A stretch of DNA of 64,000 nucleotides from positions 59,004-123,003 of the forward strand of contig NZ_MUBK01000010.1 in the NCBI RefSeq assembly GCF_002127545.1. The letters run 5' to 3'. This DNA is from Xenorhabdus beddingii (GTDB lineage: Bacteria; Pseudomonadota; Gammaproteobacteria; Enterobacterales; Enterobacteriaceae). Of this stretch, positions 8,553 to 16,996 are shown piece after piece. The translations under genes were made by a program, and so were the position numbers. The notes below the pieces were generated by a model that was given only the letters and a program-made list of their open reading frames with translations, did no database searches and was not told the DNA's origin. Each line of letters opens with the position of its first letter. The stretch's first letter is position 1.

Positions 8553-9473
8553 ATGACCGCATCCAACATCACACGATCGATTATCACCAATATTGATATC
8601 AGTAAAGACTATGATGGGACTCAGGGTTCCAATGATGTGCACTACCAGACTTTTGGCCGCATGGCGGCGTTTTTTGGTCGAGATATGCAGGCACATCGCC
8701 ATGATGGTTTTTTCCAACTGCATTATCTGGTGACCGGACGGATTGAGCTGCAACTGGATGAACAGCACTACTCTGTACAGGCGCCGCTGTTTATTCTGAC
8801 GCCGCCTTCTGTTCCCCATGCTTTTTTTACCCAAGAGGATACCGACGGTTATGTTTTGACCGTCCGGCAGGAATTGATTACCCCGCTGCTCAGTTCGCTT
8901 TATCCAACCCATCGGGAACGGGTTGATATCCCGGCCATCTGCCTTTCTGTCGCAGATAAACCCGATGAATGGGAGACATTCAACCATTATTGGGCATTGA
9001 TCGGAGGTGAATCTGCCAATCAATTTGCCGGGCATGAACAATCACTGGCATTTCTGGCTCAATCTCTGTTTACCTTTCTGCTGCGCAGCATTCCGCTTGA
9101 TGATCATCATTCCGGTGGTGTCAGGGGAGAATTGAAACTGTTCCAGCGTTTTAACCAGTTGATCGATCAACATTATCATCAACATCTTGCCGTGCCGGAT
9201 TATGCAGAAAAATTGGGGATTACGGAGTCGCGCCTGAAAGATATGTGCCGACGGTTTGCCAACCGGCCACCGAAAAAGCTCATCGTTGACCGGCTGTTGC
9301 GGGAAGCAAAACGGTTATTGTTATTCAGTGACAGTCTGGTATTTGAAGTGGCCTATCAGCTTGGCTTTAAAGATCCGGCTTATTTTGCCCGATTTTTTAA
9401 CCGGCTGGTGGGATGTTCACCCAGTGTCTGGCGGGAAAAGTATTTAATGGATAAAAAAGTATTTAATGGATAA
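8553..9473 (+). CDS. hpaA: AraC-family activator of 4-HPA catabolism
   Basis: A 306-residue regulator with an N-terminal cupin-type ligand-binding domain (HRHDGFFQLHYLVTGRIELQ, about 49-68) and a C-terminal AraC DNA-binding domain (about 205-300). The latter includes YAEKLGITESRLKDMCRRF and the second helix-turn-helix VAYQLGFKDPAYFARFFNRL. Its position after hpaX matches HpaA of E. coli, which activates the hydroxylase genes hpaBC in response to 4-HPA. Here three unrelated genes separate it from hpaB. The extreme C-terminus (KYLMDKKVFNG) is encoded by a tandem duplication that has altered the final residues. Confidence 0.9.
   Translation: MTASNITRSIITNIDISKDYDGTQGSNDVHYQTFGRMAAFFGRDMQAHRHDGFFQLHYLVTGRIELQLDEQHYSVQAPLFILTPPSVPHAFFTQEDTDGYVLTVRQELITPLLSSLYPTHRERVDIPAICLSVADKPDEWETFNHYWALIGGESANQFAGHEQSLAFLAQSLFTFLLRSIPLDDHHSGGVRGELKLFQRFNQLIDQHYHQHLAVPDYAEKLGITESRLKDMCRRFANRPPKKLIVDRLLREAKRLLLFSDSLVFEVAYQLGFKDPAYFARFFNRLVGCSPSVWREKYLMDKKVFNG
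9436..9472 (+). repeat. Tandem duplication (period 19 bp) at the 3' end of hpaA
   Basis: The 18-base string AAAAGTATTTAATGGATA occurs at 9436-9453 and again at 9455-9472, a period of 19 bases. The period is not a multiple of three, so the second copy is read in another frame. The stop codon of hpaA lies at its end. A third, weaker echo (GTGGATAAAA) follows the stop. Confidence 0.85.
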
Positions 9474-9534
9474 GAAATTCCGTGGATAAAAATAACCTAT
9501 ACCCGTCATATTTCAACAAAACAGGAATACCATT

Positions 9535-10101
9535 ATGTCAATGCTAACATTACGCCATCTTTTTTTTGCCAAAAAAGCCATTAATTATGTTAATAACACG
9601 GTTAGGGTTGTCTCTTCAAACCAAATTCCTGAAACACCAGAATTACATCAACATAGAAAAACCGCAGCAGAGGGCATCGACTATCTGAGAGAATTGGTCT
9701 CTATTGAAACAGAAATAAATTTAGAGAAAAGTCACATAAGAAATGATGCTCCTAATATTAATGAAGAATGCTATAGAAGATATATTCCCATTAGCAGCGC
9801 TTATGCAACCGAATTTCATATTGGCAATTGCGGAGAAAAAGCCGCCATCGCATTTGCTCATTTAAAACTTATTGGTATAAAACCCCTCGATTTTTTTTCA
9901 GTCAATGTTGACGATAAAGGAGATGATTACCACGCCATTGTGGTCATTGGCAGAACAACCGGCCGCTGCCTTGAGCCATTAACCTGGAATCGGGAAGCGG
10001 TCATTTGTGATCCCTGGGATAAGAAAGCCTATCCCGCCCATCTTTATCCCGATAAAGCCGCGTTTAAGGGCACATTACAACTTCGCTATCGATATGGATA
10101 A
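9535..10101 (+). CDS. Unknown protein with papain/transglutaminase-like Cys-His-Asp pattern, copy 1
   Basis: A 188-residue soluble protein I cannot name. Its C-terminal half has three motifs in the order expected of papain-like or transglutaminase-like enzymes: GNCGEKAAIAFAHL (Cys99), DDYHAIVVIGR (His133) and AVICDPWDKKAYPA (Asp159). These may form a Cys-His-Asp triad. The N-terminal half (about 1-90) is charged and carries LRHLFFAKKAINYVNN. There is no signal peptide or membrane segment. The gene lies 61 bases after hpaA in the same direction, yet no step of 4-HPA catabolism needs it. A secreted effector that modifies or cleaves a host protein is one possibility, based only on the motif pattern. 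Confidence 0.7.
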   Translation: MSMLTLRHLFFAKKAINYVNNTVRVVSSNQIPETPELHQHRKTAAEGIDYLRELVSIETEINLEKSHIRNDAPNINEECYRRYIPISSAYATEFHIGNCGEKAAIAFAHLKLIGIKPLDFFSVNVDDKGDDYHAIVVIGRTTGRCLEPLTWNREAVICDPWDKKAYPAHLYPDKAAFKGTLQLRYRYG

Positions 10102-10168
10102 AATCATTATATGACTCATCTTTCATAATACTATACCCGTCATATTTCAACAAAACAGGAATATCATT

Positions 10169-10735
10169 ATGTCGATGCTAACATTGCGCCATCTTTTTTT
10201 AGCCAAAAAAGCCATTAATTATGTTAATAACACGGTTGGGGTTGTCTCTCTAAACCAAATTCCTCACATACCAGAATTACATCAATATGGAGAAGTTGCA
10301 GCAGAAAGCATTGGCTATCTGAGAGAATTGATCTTTATTGAAACAAAAATAAATTTAAAGAAAAGTCGCATAAGAAACGATGCTCCTAATTTTAATGAAG
10401 AATGCTATAGAAGATATATTCCCATTCGCAGCGCTTATGCAACCGAATTTCATGTTGGGAATTGCGGAGAAAAAGCCGCCATCGCATTTGCTCATTTAAA
10501 ACTTCTTGGCGTAAAGCCAGTCGAGTTTTTTTCAGTCAATGTTGACGATAAAGGAGATGATTACCACGCCATTGTGGTCATTGGCAGAACAACCGGCCGC
10601 TGCCTTGAGCCATTAACCTGGAATCAAGAAGCGGTCATTTGTGATCCTTGGGATAAGAAAGCCTATCCCGCCCGTCTTTATCACGATAAAGCCGCGTTTA
10701 AGGGCACATTAAAACTTCGCTATCGATATGAATAA
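10169..10735 (+). CDS. Unknown protein with Cys-His-Asp pattern, copy 2
   Basis: A 188-residue near-duplicate of the preceding protein. The C-terminal halves are almost identical, including GNCGEKAAIAFAHL, DDYHAIVVIGR and AVICDPWDKKAYPA. Most substitutions fall in the N-terminal half (for example RVVSSNQIPETPE versus GVVSLNQIPHIPE). Both copies keep all three candidate catalytic residues and full length, so neither looks like a decaying pseudogene. Each copy has its own copy of the same leader sequence. The function is unknown. Confidence 0.7.
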   Translation: MSMLTLRHLFLAKKAINYVNNTVGVVSLNQIPHIPELHQYGEVAAESIGYLRELIFIETKINLKKSRIRNDAPNFNEECYRRYIPIRSAYATEFHVGNCGEKAAIAFAHLKLLGVKPVEFFSVNVDDKGDDYHAIVVIGRTTGRCLEPLTWNQEAVICDPWDKKAYPARLYHDKAAFKGTLKLRYRYE

Positions 10736-10756
10736 AATCATTATATGACTCATCCT

Positions 10757-10786
10757 CCAAGACAATAACACGCCAAGACAATAACA
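10757..10786 (+). repeat. Tandem duplication (period 16 bp) between copies 2 and 3
   Basis: CCAAGACAATAACA occurs at 10757-10770 and again at 10773-10786, separated by CG. It lies immediately before the ribosome-binding site of the third paralogue. Confidence 0.8.
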
Positions 10787-10800
10787 ATGTGAGGTCAATC

Positions 10801-11418
10801 ATGGGCAAAGCATTAAATCTGTATCTGGCAAAAAGAGCGGTTCAACATGTTAATATTACGCTTGGGATCATCTCGCCAAACCGACCAGAACAATTATCTT
10901 CTCTGCCTTCAAGCAGAATTGCTTATCATCAACGTCTCCAAACCCTACGTGAAAAAGGAAAAGAAACATTAAACGATTATTATCAGCGTCGGGCTGCCAA
11001 TACCCTCAAAAAAGACCCGAATATCATCAATCAAGAGCCGGGAATTGCTTACCCTGCAAGATATTATGCCGCGAAAGAGCCGCAGGAACATATTATCAGG
11101 CAGAGGTTGATTTCCAATAATTACGCCATAGAAGCCGGTGTCGGTAACTGTAATGAGAAGTCACTCATTGCATTCAGTTATTTATTGTTGCGAGGTGCCC
11201 GCCCACTTGAACGTTTTGTCATTATTAACAATATGGGGATCAGCGATCATGCTTTTATTGTGATTGGCAGGAATCAAGGTGAGCCACAGCAATCAGAAAG
11301 TTGGAATCAGGAAGCCGTCATTTGTGATCCTTGGGATGACAAGGTATTTTTCTCCAATGGCCGTAATCTCAGTATTCTTTTTGAGGGCACGTTGAGATTA
11401 ATGTACCGCTATGAATAA
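10801..11418 (+). CDS. Unknown protein with Cys-His-Asp pattern, divergent copy 3
   Basis: A 205-residue protein from the ATG at 10801, which has TGAGGT upstream. A GTG at 10789 is in frame but lacks a suitable site. It is clearly related to the two preceding genes: KALNLYLAKRAVQHVN mirrors their N-terminus. The three key motifs recur as VGNCNEKSLIAFSYL, SDHAFIVIGR and AVICDPWDDKVFF. It is much more divergent than copies 1 and 2 are from each other and carries extra residues in the N-terminal half. So the family first duplicated long ago and again recently. No signal peptide or membrane segment is visible; the function is unknown. Confidence 0.7.
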   Translation: MGKALNLYLAKRAVQHVNITLGIISPNRPEQLSSLPSSRIAYHQRLQTLREKGKETLNDYYQRRAANTLKKDPNIINQEPGIAYPARYYAAKEPQEHIIRQRLISNNYAIEAGVGNCNEKSLIAFSYLLLRGARPLERFVIINNMGISDHAFIVIGRNQGEPQQSESWNQEAVICDPWDDKVFFSNGRNLSILFEGTLRLMYRYE

Positions 11419-11658
11419 TTTTTTCCTGATTTAGCCATGATGGCAGGGTTTTCTTTTCTGTAAAACACTAAGTCGATCACATTCCCATAACAATTCCATC
11501 TCACTCAACGAAAAGTACCCGCAAACCTTCCGAAAATCTCTTCAAGAAAGGTCGTTTAATCGCTTCAATCAGACAATGAAAGAAACATAAGATTAACACC
11601 TAATCCCCATATGGGTAACAAATCAAAATAGGGGGATTATTCGGATAATGAGGTAGCT

Positions 11659-13221
11659 ATGAAACTAGATGATTTGCGTGCCGACCCTAAACGCCCATTC
11701 ACTGGCAAAGAGTATCTGAGTTCACTGCAAGACAGCCGTGAAATTTATATCTACGGTGAACGAGTCAAAGATGTGACAACACATCCGGCTTTCCGCAATG
11801 CGGCTGCCTCCATTAGCCAACTGTACGATGTCCTCCATGCCCCGGAAACGCATGATAGGCTCTGTTGGGAGACCGATACCGGCAGTGGGGGCTATACGCA
11901 GAAATTTTTCCGGTTCGCCACCAGTTCAGAGGATATCCGTCAGCAACGCGATGCCATTGCGGAATGGTCGCGCCAAAACTATGGCTGGATGGGACGTTCG
12001 CCCGATTATAAGGCCGCATTCTGTTGTTCATTGGGGGCTTACCCTGAGTATTACGGCCAATTCGCTGACAATGCCCGCATCTGGTATAAACGCATTCAGG
12101 AAAGCTGCATCTATTTCAATCATGCGATTGTTAATCCACCGATTGATCGCCATCTGCCCGCAGATCAGGTCAAAGATGTTTTTATCCAGATAGAAAAAGA
12201 GACCGATGCCGGAATTATTGTCAGTGGCGCCAAAGTGGTCGCAACGAATTCAGCCCTGACCCACTATAATTTCATCGGCTTTGGCTCTGCGCAGGTGATG
12301 GGGGATAATCCCGATTTTGCCCTGATGTTTGTTGCGCCAATGGATGCCGATGGCTTGAAATTAATCTCGCGCGCCTCTTATGAATTGGTGGCGGGTGCTA
12401 CCGGAACCCCGTTTGATTACCCCCTTTCCAGTCGGTTTGATGAAAATGACGCCATTCTGGTGATGGATAAGGTATTAATTCCGTGGGAAAACGTGTTAAT
12501 TTATCGCGATTTTGATCGCGCCCGTAACTGGGCGGTGCAAAGCGGTTTTGCCCGATTGTTCCCCATGCAGGCTTGTGTACGTCTGGCGGTTAAGTTGGAT
12601 TTCATCACCGGGCTGCTGCAAAAGAGCCTTGAATGTACCGGAGTGGTGGATTTTCGGGGTGTTCAGGCCGACCTGGGTGAAGTTGTCGCGTGGCGCAATC
12701 TGTTCTGGTCACTGACAGATGCGATGTGGGCAGAAGCCAAGCCGTGGGAAAATGGCGCTTATCTGCCGGATACCCAAGCGATTCAAACTTATCGTGTAAT
12801 GGCACCGATGGCTTACACGAAAATCAAGAATATTATTGAAAGTAATGTCACCAGTGGGTTGATTTATTTGCCATCCAGCGTGCGTGATATGAATAATCCT
12901 GAGATCAATAAGTATCTTGAGAAGTATGTTCGTGGCTCTAATGGCATTGACCATGTAGAACGAATCAAAATCTTGAAATTAATGTGGGATGCCATTGGCA
13001 GTGAATTCGGTGGCCGTCATGAATTATACGAAATCAATTATGCCGGCAGTCAGGACGAAATTCGCCTGCAATGTCTGCGCCATGCCTATGGCTCCGGCAA
13101 TATGAAGAAAATGACGGAATTGGTGGATCGCTGTCTCTCTGACTATGATCTGAATGGCTGGACAAGGCCCCATTTACACAATAACTGTGATATTAACCTG
13201 TTAGATAAGCTACTGAAGTAA
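11659..13221 (+). CDS. hpaB: 4-hydroxyphenylacetate 3-monooxygenase, oxygenase component
   Basis: A 520-residue FADH2-dependent monooxygenase, the same length as E. coli HpaB. Family segments are GKEYLSSLQDSREIYIYGER (N-terminus), the substrate/flavin region with HAIVNPPIDRH, GIIVSGAKVVATNSALTHYN, and SEFGGRHELYEINYAGSQDE near the C-terminus. It hydroxylates 4-hydroxyphenylacetate to 3,4-dihydroxyphenylacetate using reduced FAD from HpaC. The ATG follows ATGAGGTAGCT. A 240-base spacer after the three unknown genes suggests that hpaBC has its own promoter, which HpaA would activate by analogy with E. coli. Confidence 0.96.
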   Translation: MKLDDLRADPKRPFTGKEYLSSLQDSREIYIYGERVKDVTTHPAFRNAAASISQLYDVLHAPETHDRLCWETDTGSGGYTQKFFRFATSSEDIRQQRDAIAEWSRQNYGWMGRSPDYKAAFCCSLGAYPEYYGQFADNARIWYKRIQESCIYFNHAIVNPPIDRHLPADQVKDVFIQIEKETDAGIIVSGAKVVATNSALTHYNFIGFGSAQVMGDNPDFALMFVAPMDADGLKLISRASYELVAGATGTPFDYPLSSRFDENDAILVMDKVLIPWENVLIYRDFDRARNWAVQSGFARLFPMQACVRLAVKLDFITGLLQKSLECTGVVDFRGVQADLGEVVAWRNLFWSLTDAMWAEAKPWENGAYLPDTQAIQTYRVMAPMAYTKIKNIIESNVTSGLIYLPSSVRDMNNPEINKYLEKYVRGSNGIDHVERIKILKLMWDAIGSEFGGRHELYEINYAGSQDEIRLQCLRHAYGSGNMKKMTELVDRCLSDYDLNGWTRPHLHNNCDINLLDKLLK

Positions 13222-13242
13222 GCCAGTGGCAGGAGGTCTATT

Positions 13243-13761
13243 ATGTCTGTAGAAAATGAACATCGCCTGCGTTTCAGAGATGCGATGGCAAGCCTTTCCG
13301 CTGCAGTGAATATCATCACTACGGATGGCCCGGCAGGGCGCTGCGGTATGACTGCAACGGCGGTATGCTCTGTGACAGATACGCCTCCGACGCTGATGGT
13401 ATGCATGAATCGCAATAGTGCCATGAATCCCGTATTTCAGCAAAATAGTCGTCTGTGCGTCAATATTCTGAACCATGAACAAGAATTGATGGCACGCCAT
13501 TTTGCTGGCATGACCAGTGTCAGCATGGAAGAGCGTTTCAATTGGGATATTTGGGATATCGGCATGTTGGGACAGCCCCAGCTACAAGGGACGCTTGCCA
13601 ATTTAGAAGGGCGTATTGAGCAGGTACAGGAAGTGGGAACGCATTATGTTTATCTGGTGGAAATAAAACAAATTATTGTCCGCGAACAAGGTCATGGATT
13701 AATTTACTTTAAGCGCGGTTTCCATTCTGTCATGGATAACAGCCTGACTACACCTGCTTAA
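13243..13761 (+). CDS. hpaC: 4-hydroxyphenylacetate 3-monooxygenase, flavin reductase component
   Basis: A 172-residue flavin reductase of the HpaC family (E. coli HpaC is 170). Signatures are FRDAMASLSAAVNIITTDGP, GMTATAVCSVTDTPPTLMVC (flavin-binding region, about 36-55) and FCVNILNHEQELMARHF-like sequence (here LCVNILNHEQELMARHF). It uses NADH to supply FADH2 to HpaB. It starts 21 bases after hpaB behind GGAGGT, so the two are co-transcribed. It is the last gene of the catabolic island. Confidence 0.95.
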   Translation: MSVENEHRLRFRDAMASLSAAVNIITTDGPAGRCGMTATAVCSVTDTPPTLMVCMNRNSAMNPVFQQNSRLCVNILNHEQELMARHFAGMTSVSMEERFNWDIWDIGMLGQPQLQGTLANLEGRIEQVQEVGTHYVYLVEIKQIIVREQGHGLIYFKRGFHSVMDNSLTTPA

Positions 13762-13793
13762 AAAGTCATATTCAATTCAGCTTCCCTTAATAT

Positions 13794-13818
13794 GAAGGTG
13801 CTTTCTCAAAGTGCCTTC
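13794..13818 (+). terminator. Hairpin after hpaC
   Basis: GAAGGTGCTTT and AAAGTGCCTTC form an 11-bp stem with two G-T pairs and a CTC loop. There is no strong T-run after it, so it is a weak candidate for the end of the hpa transcript. Confidence 0.45.
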
Positions 13819-14306
13819 ATCATCAATAAATTTCTCCCTGAATATAATCAACCAAGCATCAACTTAAAAATTCCCCCTAATTTAAATATTAGAAACAAGC
13901 CACCAAATACATAATTAAAATTTAATATATAGATAGATATAATGAAATTACATATCGATATTCCCTTATCCACTCCCCTTCTGTCCATTTTTAAAAACAG
14001 CCATCAAGTTAGCTCAAATGGCAATCAAATCGATTTATTTACGAACATCCAACCCGCCTATTAATCATTTTTGATATTAATTTAGTGAATATTCTGCCAA
14101 ATCTGGTATTACTTTTTTTACGTTAGTGTGATCAACCATTGAGAAGATATCATATCAGTATATTAACCTCCCTCGCTTCACGATCACCCTGAATAAATAA
14201 ACAAAATCACAACCCGCGCGATACATTATGTTACAAGCATGTTCACAACAGTATAATAATATGGATGTATTGCCCATCAGAATGATAGCTAACAGAGGCA
14301 TTCGCT
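13819..14306. other. AT-rich intergenic region before dtpB
   Basis: About 490 bases with no supported gene on either strand. The stretch is markedly AT-rich with many A and T runs and must hold the dtpB promoter. I could not assign a specific operator. A good ribosome site (ACAGAGGC) sits just before the dtpB start. Confidence 0.5.
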
Positions 14307-15773
14307 ATGAATAAAACCGCCCCGGTCGGTTTATGGGATCAACCCAAACCTTTTTTCATGATCTTTTTTGTTGAACTATGGGAACGATTTGGCTACTACG
14401 GCGTTCAAGGTATTTTGGCCGTTTATTTCGTTCAACATCTCGGCTTTTCCGAAGAGCAATCTTTTATCACTTTCGGTGCCTTCACCGCATTAGTCTATGG
14501 CCTGATTTCTGTCGGTGGTTATGTGGGTGACCACATACTGGGGACTAAGCGAACCCTCGTTCTGGGTGCCATTGTCATGGCAATCGGCTATTTCATGATT
14601 GGCATGTCTATCATGAAACCTGAACTCATTTTTTATGCATTGGGTACGGTTGCTGTCGGTAACGGTCTTTTCAAGGCCAACCCCGCCAGCCTGTTAGCCA
14701 AGTGTTATCGGCCACAAGACCCCCGTCTGGATGGTGCATTTACGCTATTTTATATGTCCATCAACCTCGGTTCCCTGGTCTCTCTTTCCCTCGCCCCTGT
14801 GATTGCTGATAAATATGGCTATACCGTCACTTACAATATCTGCGGTATCGGCCTGATCATCGCCCTGCTGGTCTATTTCACCTGCCGCCGCATCGTCCAC
14901 AATATCGGTTCAAGGCCGGATCATCTGCCACTCAACCCCCTCAAGCTACTGGCCGTTCTGGTGGGTAGTGTTGCGATGATTGGTGCCTGTTCATGGTTAT
15001 TGCATAATATCAAGATTGCCAATATCGCTTTGTTCGTGATCACAACCGTCGTCGTGCTGATTTTCTTCTGGCAGGCGTTCAAGCAGAATAAAGCGGGCCG
15101 CAATAAAATGTTTGTGGCTTTTATTCTGATGCTTCAGGCGGTTGTGTTCTTCATCTTGTATGGCCAAATGCCAATGTCCCTCAACTTCTTCGCCATCAAT
15201 AACGTCCATCACCAGCTTCTGGGTTTTAATGTCAATCCCATCAGTTTCCAGGCCCTGAACCCATTCTGGATCATTGTCATCAGCCCAATATTGGCGGTGG
15301 TTTACACCAAACTGGGCGCCAAAGGCAAAGATTTTTCCATGCCGGCGAAATTCACTTTCGGCATGTTCCTGTGTTCTCTGGGCTTCCTGACCGCCGCAGC
15401 TTCAGGCTTTTTTGCCGATGCTCAAGGGATTACTTCCCCGTGGTTTATCGTGCTGGTGTATCTGTTCCAGAGCGTGGGAGAATTGATGATCAGCGCCTTA
15501 GGTCTGGCGATGGTGGCGGCATTTGTTCCTAGCTATCTGACGGGCTTTATTCTGGGGATGTGGTTCCTGTCACAAGCTGTAGCCTCAATGTTGGCGAGCC
15601 ATGTGGCGGCATTCACGGCGACGCCAGTCGGCATGACCGATCCTCTGCAAACCCTGCCCATTTATACCGGGGTGTTTGGTAAAATCGGGGTCGCCACGTT
15701 GGTTGTTGCCGTCATTATGGCCTTTATGGTGCCGTGGCTGAACCGTATTATGAAAGAGGAAGTGAAGGCGTAG
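14307..15773 (+). CDS. dtpB: Dipeptide/tripeptide permease B (proton-dependent POT family)
   Basis: A 488-residue proton-coupled oligopeptide transporter with about 14 hydrophobic segments. The first helix carries [20 protein letters not shown], containing the ExxERFxYY proton-coupling motif. It is followed by the PTR2 signature [15 protein letters not shown] (about 70-84) and [10 protein letters not shown]. It aligns in memory with E. coli DtpB (489 residues) more closely than with DtpA, for example in [20 protein letters not shown]. It imports di- and tripeptides across the inner membrane, useful for an organism feeding on insect protein. It is a monocistronic gene convergent with fbaA. Confidence 0.9.
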   Translation: MNKTAPVGLWDQPKPFFMIFFVELWERFGYYGVQGILAVYFVQHLGFSEEQSFITFGAFTALVYGLISVGGYVGDHILGTKRTLVLGAIVMAIGYFMIGMSIMKPELIFYALGTVAVGNGLFKANPASLLAKCYRPQDPRLDGAFTLFYMSINLGSLVSLSLAPVIADKYGYTVTYNICGIGLIIALLVYFTCRRIVHNIGSRPDHLPLNPLKLLAVLVGSVAMIGACSWLLHNIKIANIALFVITTVVVLIFFWQAFKQNKAGRNKMFVAFILMLQAVVFFILYGQMPMSLNFFAINNVHHQLLGFNVNPISFQALNPFWIIVISPILAVVYTKLGAKGKDFSMPAKFTFGMFLCSLGFLTAAASGFFADAQGITSPWFIVLVYLFQSVGELMISALGLAMVAAFVPSYLTGFILGMWFLSQAVASMLASHVAAFTATPVGMTDPLQTLPIYTGVFGKIGVATLVVAVIMAFMVPWLNRIMKEEVKA

Positions 15774-15798
15774 TCAGTCTTATTCGGATAACCTCATT

Positions 15799-15829
15799 TG
15801 AACTGCACCGCTGAATCAGGTGCAGTTCA
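15799..15829. terminator. Hairpin between convergent dtpB and fbaA
   Basis: TGAACTGCACC (15799-15809) pairs perfectly with GGTGCAGTTCA (15819-15829) around a 9-base loop. It lies 25 bases after the dtpB stop and about 34 bases after the fbaA stop, and could serve both transcripts. T-runs are weak on both sides. Confidence 0.55.
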
Positions 15830-15862
15830 TAAATATCAATGACAATCCTGAGTTAGAACCAA

Positions 15863-16939
15863 TTACAGCACATCAACCGCATTCAGTTCTTTGAACGCCT
15901 GTTCCAGACGAACAATCATGGAAGTCTGAGCGGCGCGCAGCCAAACACGTGGGTCGTAGAATTTCTTGTTAGGCTTGTCCGCACCTTCTGGGTTACCCAA
16001 CTGGCCTTGCAGGTAGCCTTCATTCTTTTTGTAGTAGTTCAGAATACCTTCCCAGGTTGCCCACTGGGTATCGGTATCGATATTCATTTTAACTACACCG
16101 TAGCTGACCGCTTCCTGAATCTCTTCTGCGGTAGAGCCGGAACCCCCGTGGAAAACGAAATCCAGGCTGTTGTGTGGCAGGTTGAATTTTTCAGCAACAT
16201 AGTCCTGTGAATTGCGCAGGATTTTTGGCGTCAGTTTAACGTTGCCCGGTTTGTATACCCCGTGAACGTTACCGAACGATGCCGCGATGGTGAAACGTGG
16301 GCTGATGGCGTTCAGTTTCTCATACGCATAGGCCACGTCTTCTGGCTGAGTGTACAGGGAAGAGCTGTCCAGATGGCTGTTATCCACACCATCTTCTTCA
16401 CCACCGGTACAACCCAGTTCGATTTCCAGCGTCATGTCGATTTTCGCCATGCGGGCCAGATATTGCCCACAAATCTCGATATTTTCTTCCAGAGACTCTT
16501 CTGACAGGTCGATCATATGGGAAGAGAACAGCGGCTTGCCCGTTTGCGCGTAGTGTTTTTCACCCGCATCCAGCAGACCGTCGATCCACGGCAGCAATTT
16601 ACGTGCGCAGTGGTCGGTATGCAGGATCACCGGTACACCATAATGTTCTGCCATCTGGTGAACATGGTGAGCGCCAGAAATAGCACCGATAATCGCTGCC
16701 TGTTGGCCTTCTGCTTTCACCCCTTTACCGGCAACGAAGGACGCCCCGCCGTTGGAAAACTGAATAATGACCGGAGCACGTACTTTTGCCGCCGTTTCCA
16801 ACACTGCGTTGATGGAATCCGTACCGACGCAGTTAACCGCTGGTAATGCGAAATTGTTTTCTTTAGCGACGGCAAAGACTTTTTGAACATCATCACCAGT
16901 GATGACACCCGGTTTTACGAAATCAAAAATTTTAGACAT
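15863..16939 (-). CDS. fbaA: Fructose-bisphosphate aldolase, class II
   Basis: A 358-residue zinc-dependent class IIA aldolase starting MSKIFDFVKPGVITGDDVQ at 16939. The frame is open 18 codons further upstream, but that extension falls in the pgk-fbaA spacer. Zinc-site and catalytic segments are visible: PVILHTDHCARKLLPW, ELGCTGGEEDGVDNS, and DFVFHGGSGSTAEEI with the phosphate-binding glycines. NIDTDTQWATWEGI near 287-300 is also typical. It cleaves fructose-1,6-bisphosphate in glycolysis and runs in reverse in gluconeogenesis. It is the last gene of the epd-pgk-fbaA group, as in E. coli. Confidence 0.97.
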   Translation of the reverse strand: MSKIFDFVKPGVITGDDVQKVFAVAKENNFALPAVNCVGTDSINAVLETAAKVRAPVIIQFSNGGASFVAGKGVKAEGQQAAIIGAISGAHHVHQMAEHYGVPVILHTDHCARKLLPWIDGLLDAGEKHYAQTGKPLFSSHMIDLSEESLEENIEICGQYLARMAKIDMTLEIELGCTGGEEDGVDNSHLDSSSLYTQPEDVAYAYEKLNAISPRFTIAASFGNVHGVYKPGNVKLTPKILRNSQDYVAEKFNLPHNSLDFVFHGGSGSTAEEIQEAVSYGVVKMNIDTDTQWATWEGILNYYKKNEGYLQGQLGNPEGADKPNKKFYDPRVWLRAAQTSMIVRLEQAFKELNAVDVL

Positions 16940-16964
16940 GTTACGTGGTCCTGTATTGATATTG

Positions 16965-16988
16965 AGCAGGCAGCAAACCCTGCCTGCT
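16965..16988 (-). promoter_or_regulatory. Hairpin in the pgk-fbaA intergenic spacer
   Basis: AGCAGGCA (16965-16972) pairs with TGCCTGCT (16981-16988) around an 8-base loop, 25 bases upstream of the fbaA start. There is no T-run, so it is more likely an RNA-stability or processing element than a terminator. That role is inference. Confidence 0.45.
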
Positions 16989-16996
16989 AGCACAAC

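Larger units (their letters stand above)
9497..10766 (+). repeat. Direct duplication of a gene-sized unit of about 634 bp
   Basis: Two consecutive segments, starting at about 9497 and about 10131, share the same leader (CTATACCCGTCATATTTCAA then CAAAACAGGAATA), a nearly identical coding region, and the same trailer (AAAATCATTATATGACTCATC). The period is 634 bases, judging from the two start codons at 9535 and 10169. The unit therefore contains a gene plus its own leader, which points to a tandem gene duplication. The shared leader motif resembles intergenic repeats common in Xenorhabdus/Photorhabdus, a memory-based comparison. Confidence 0.85.
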
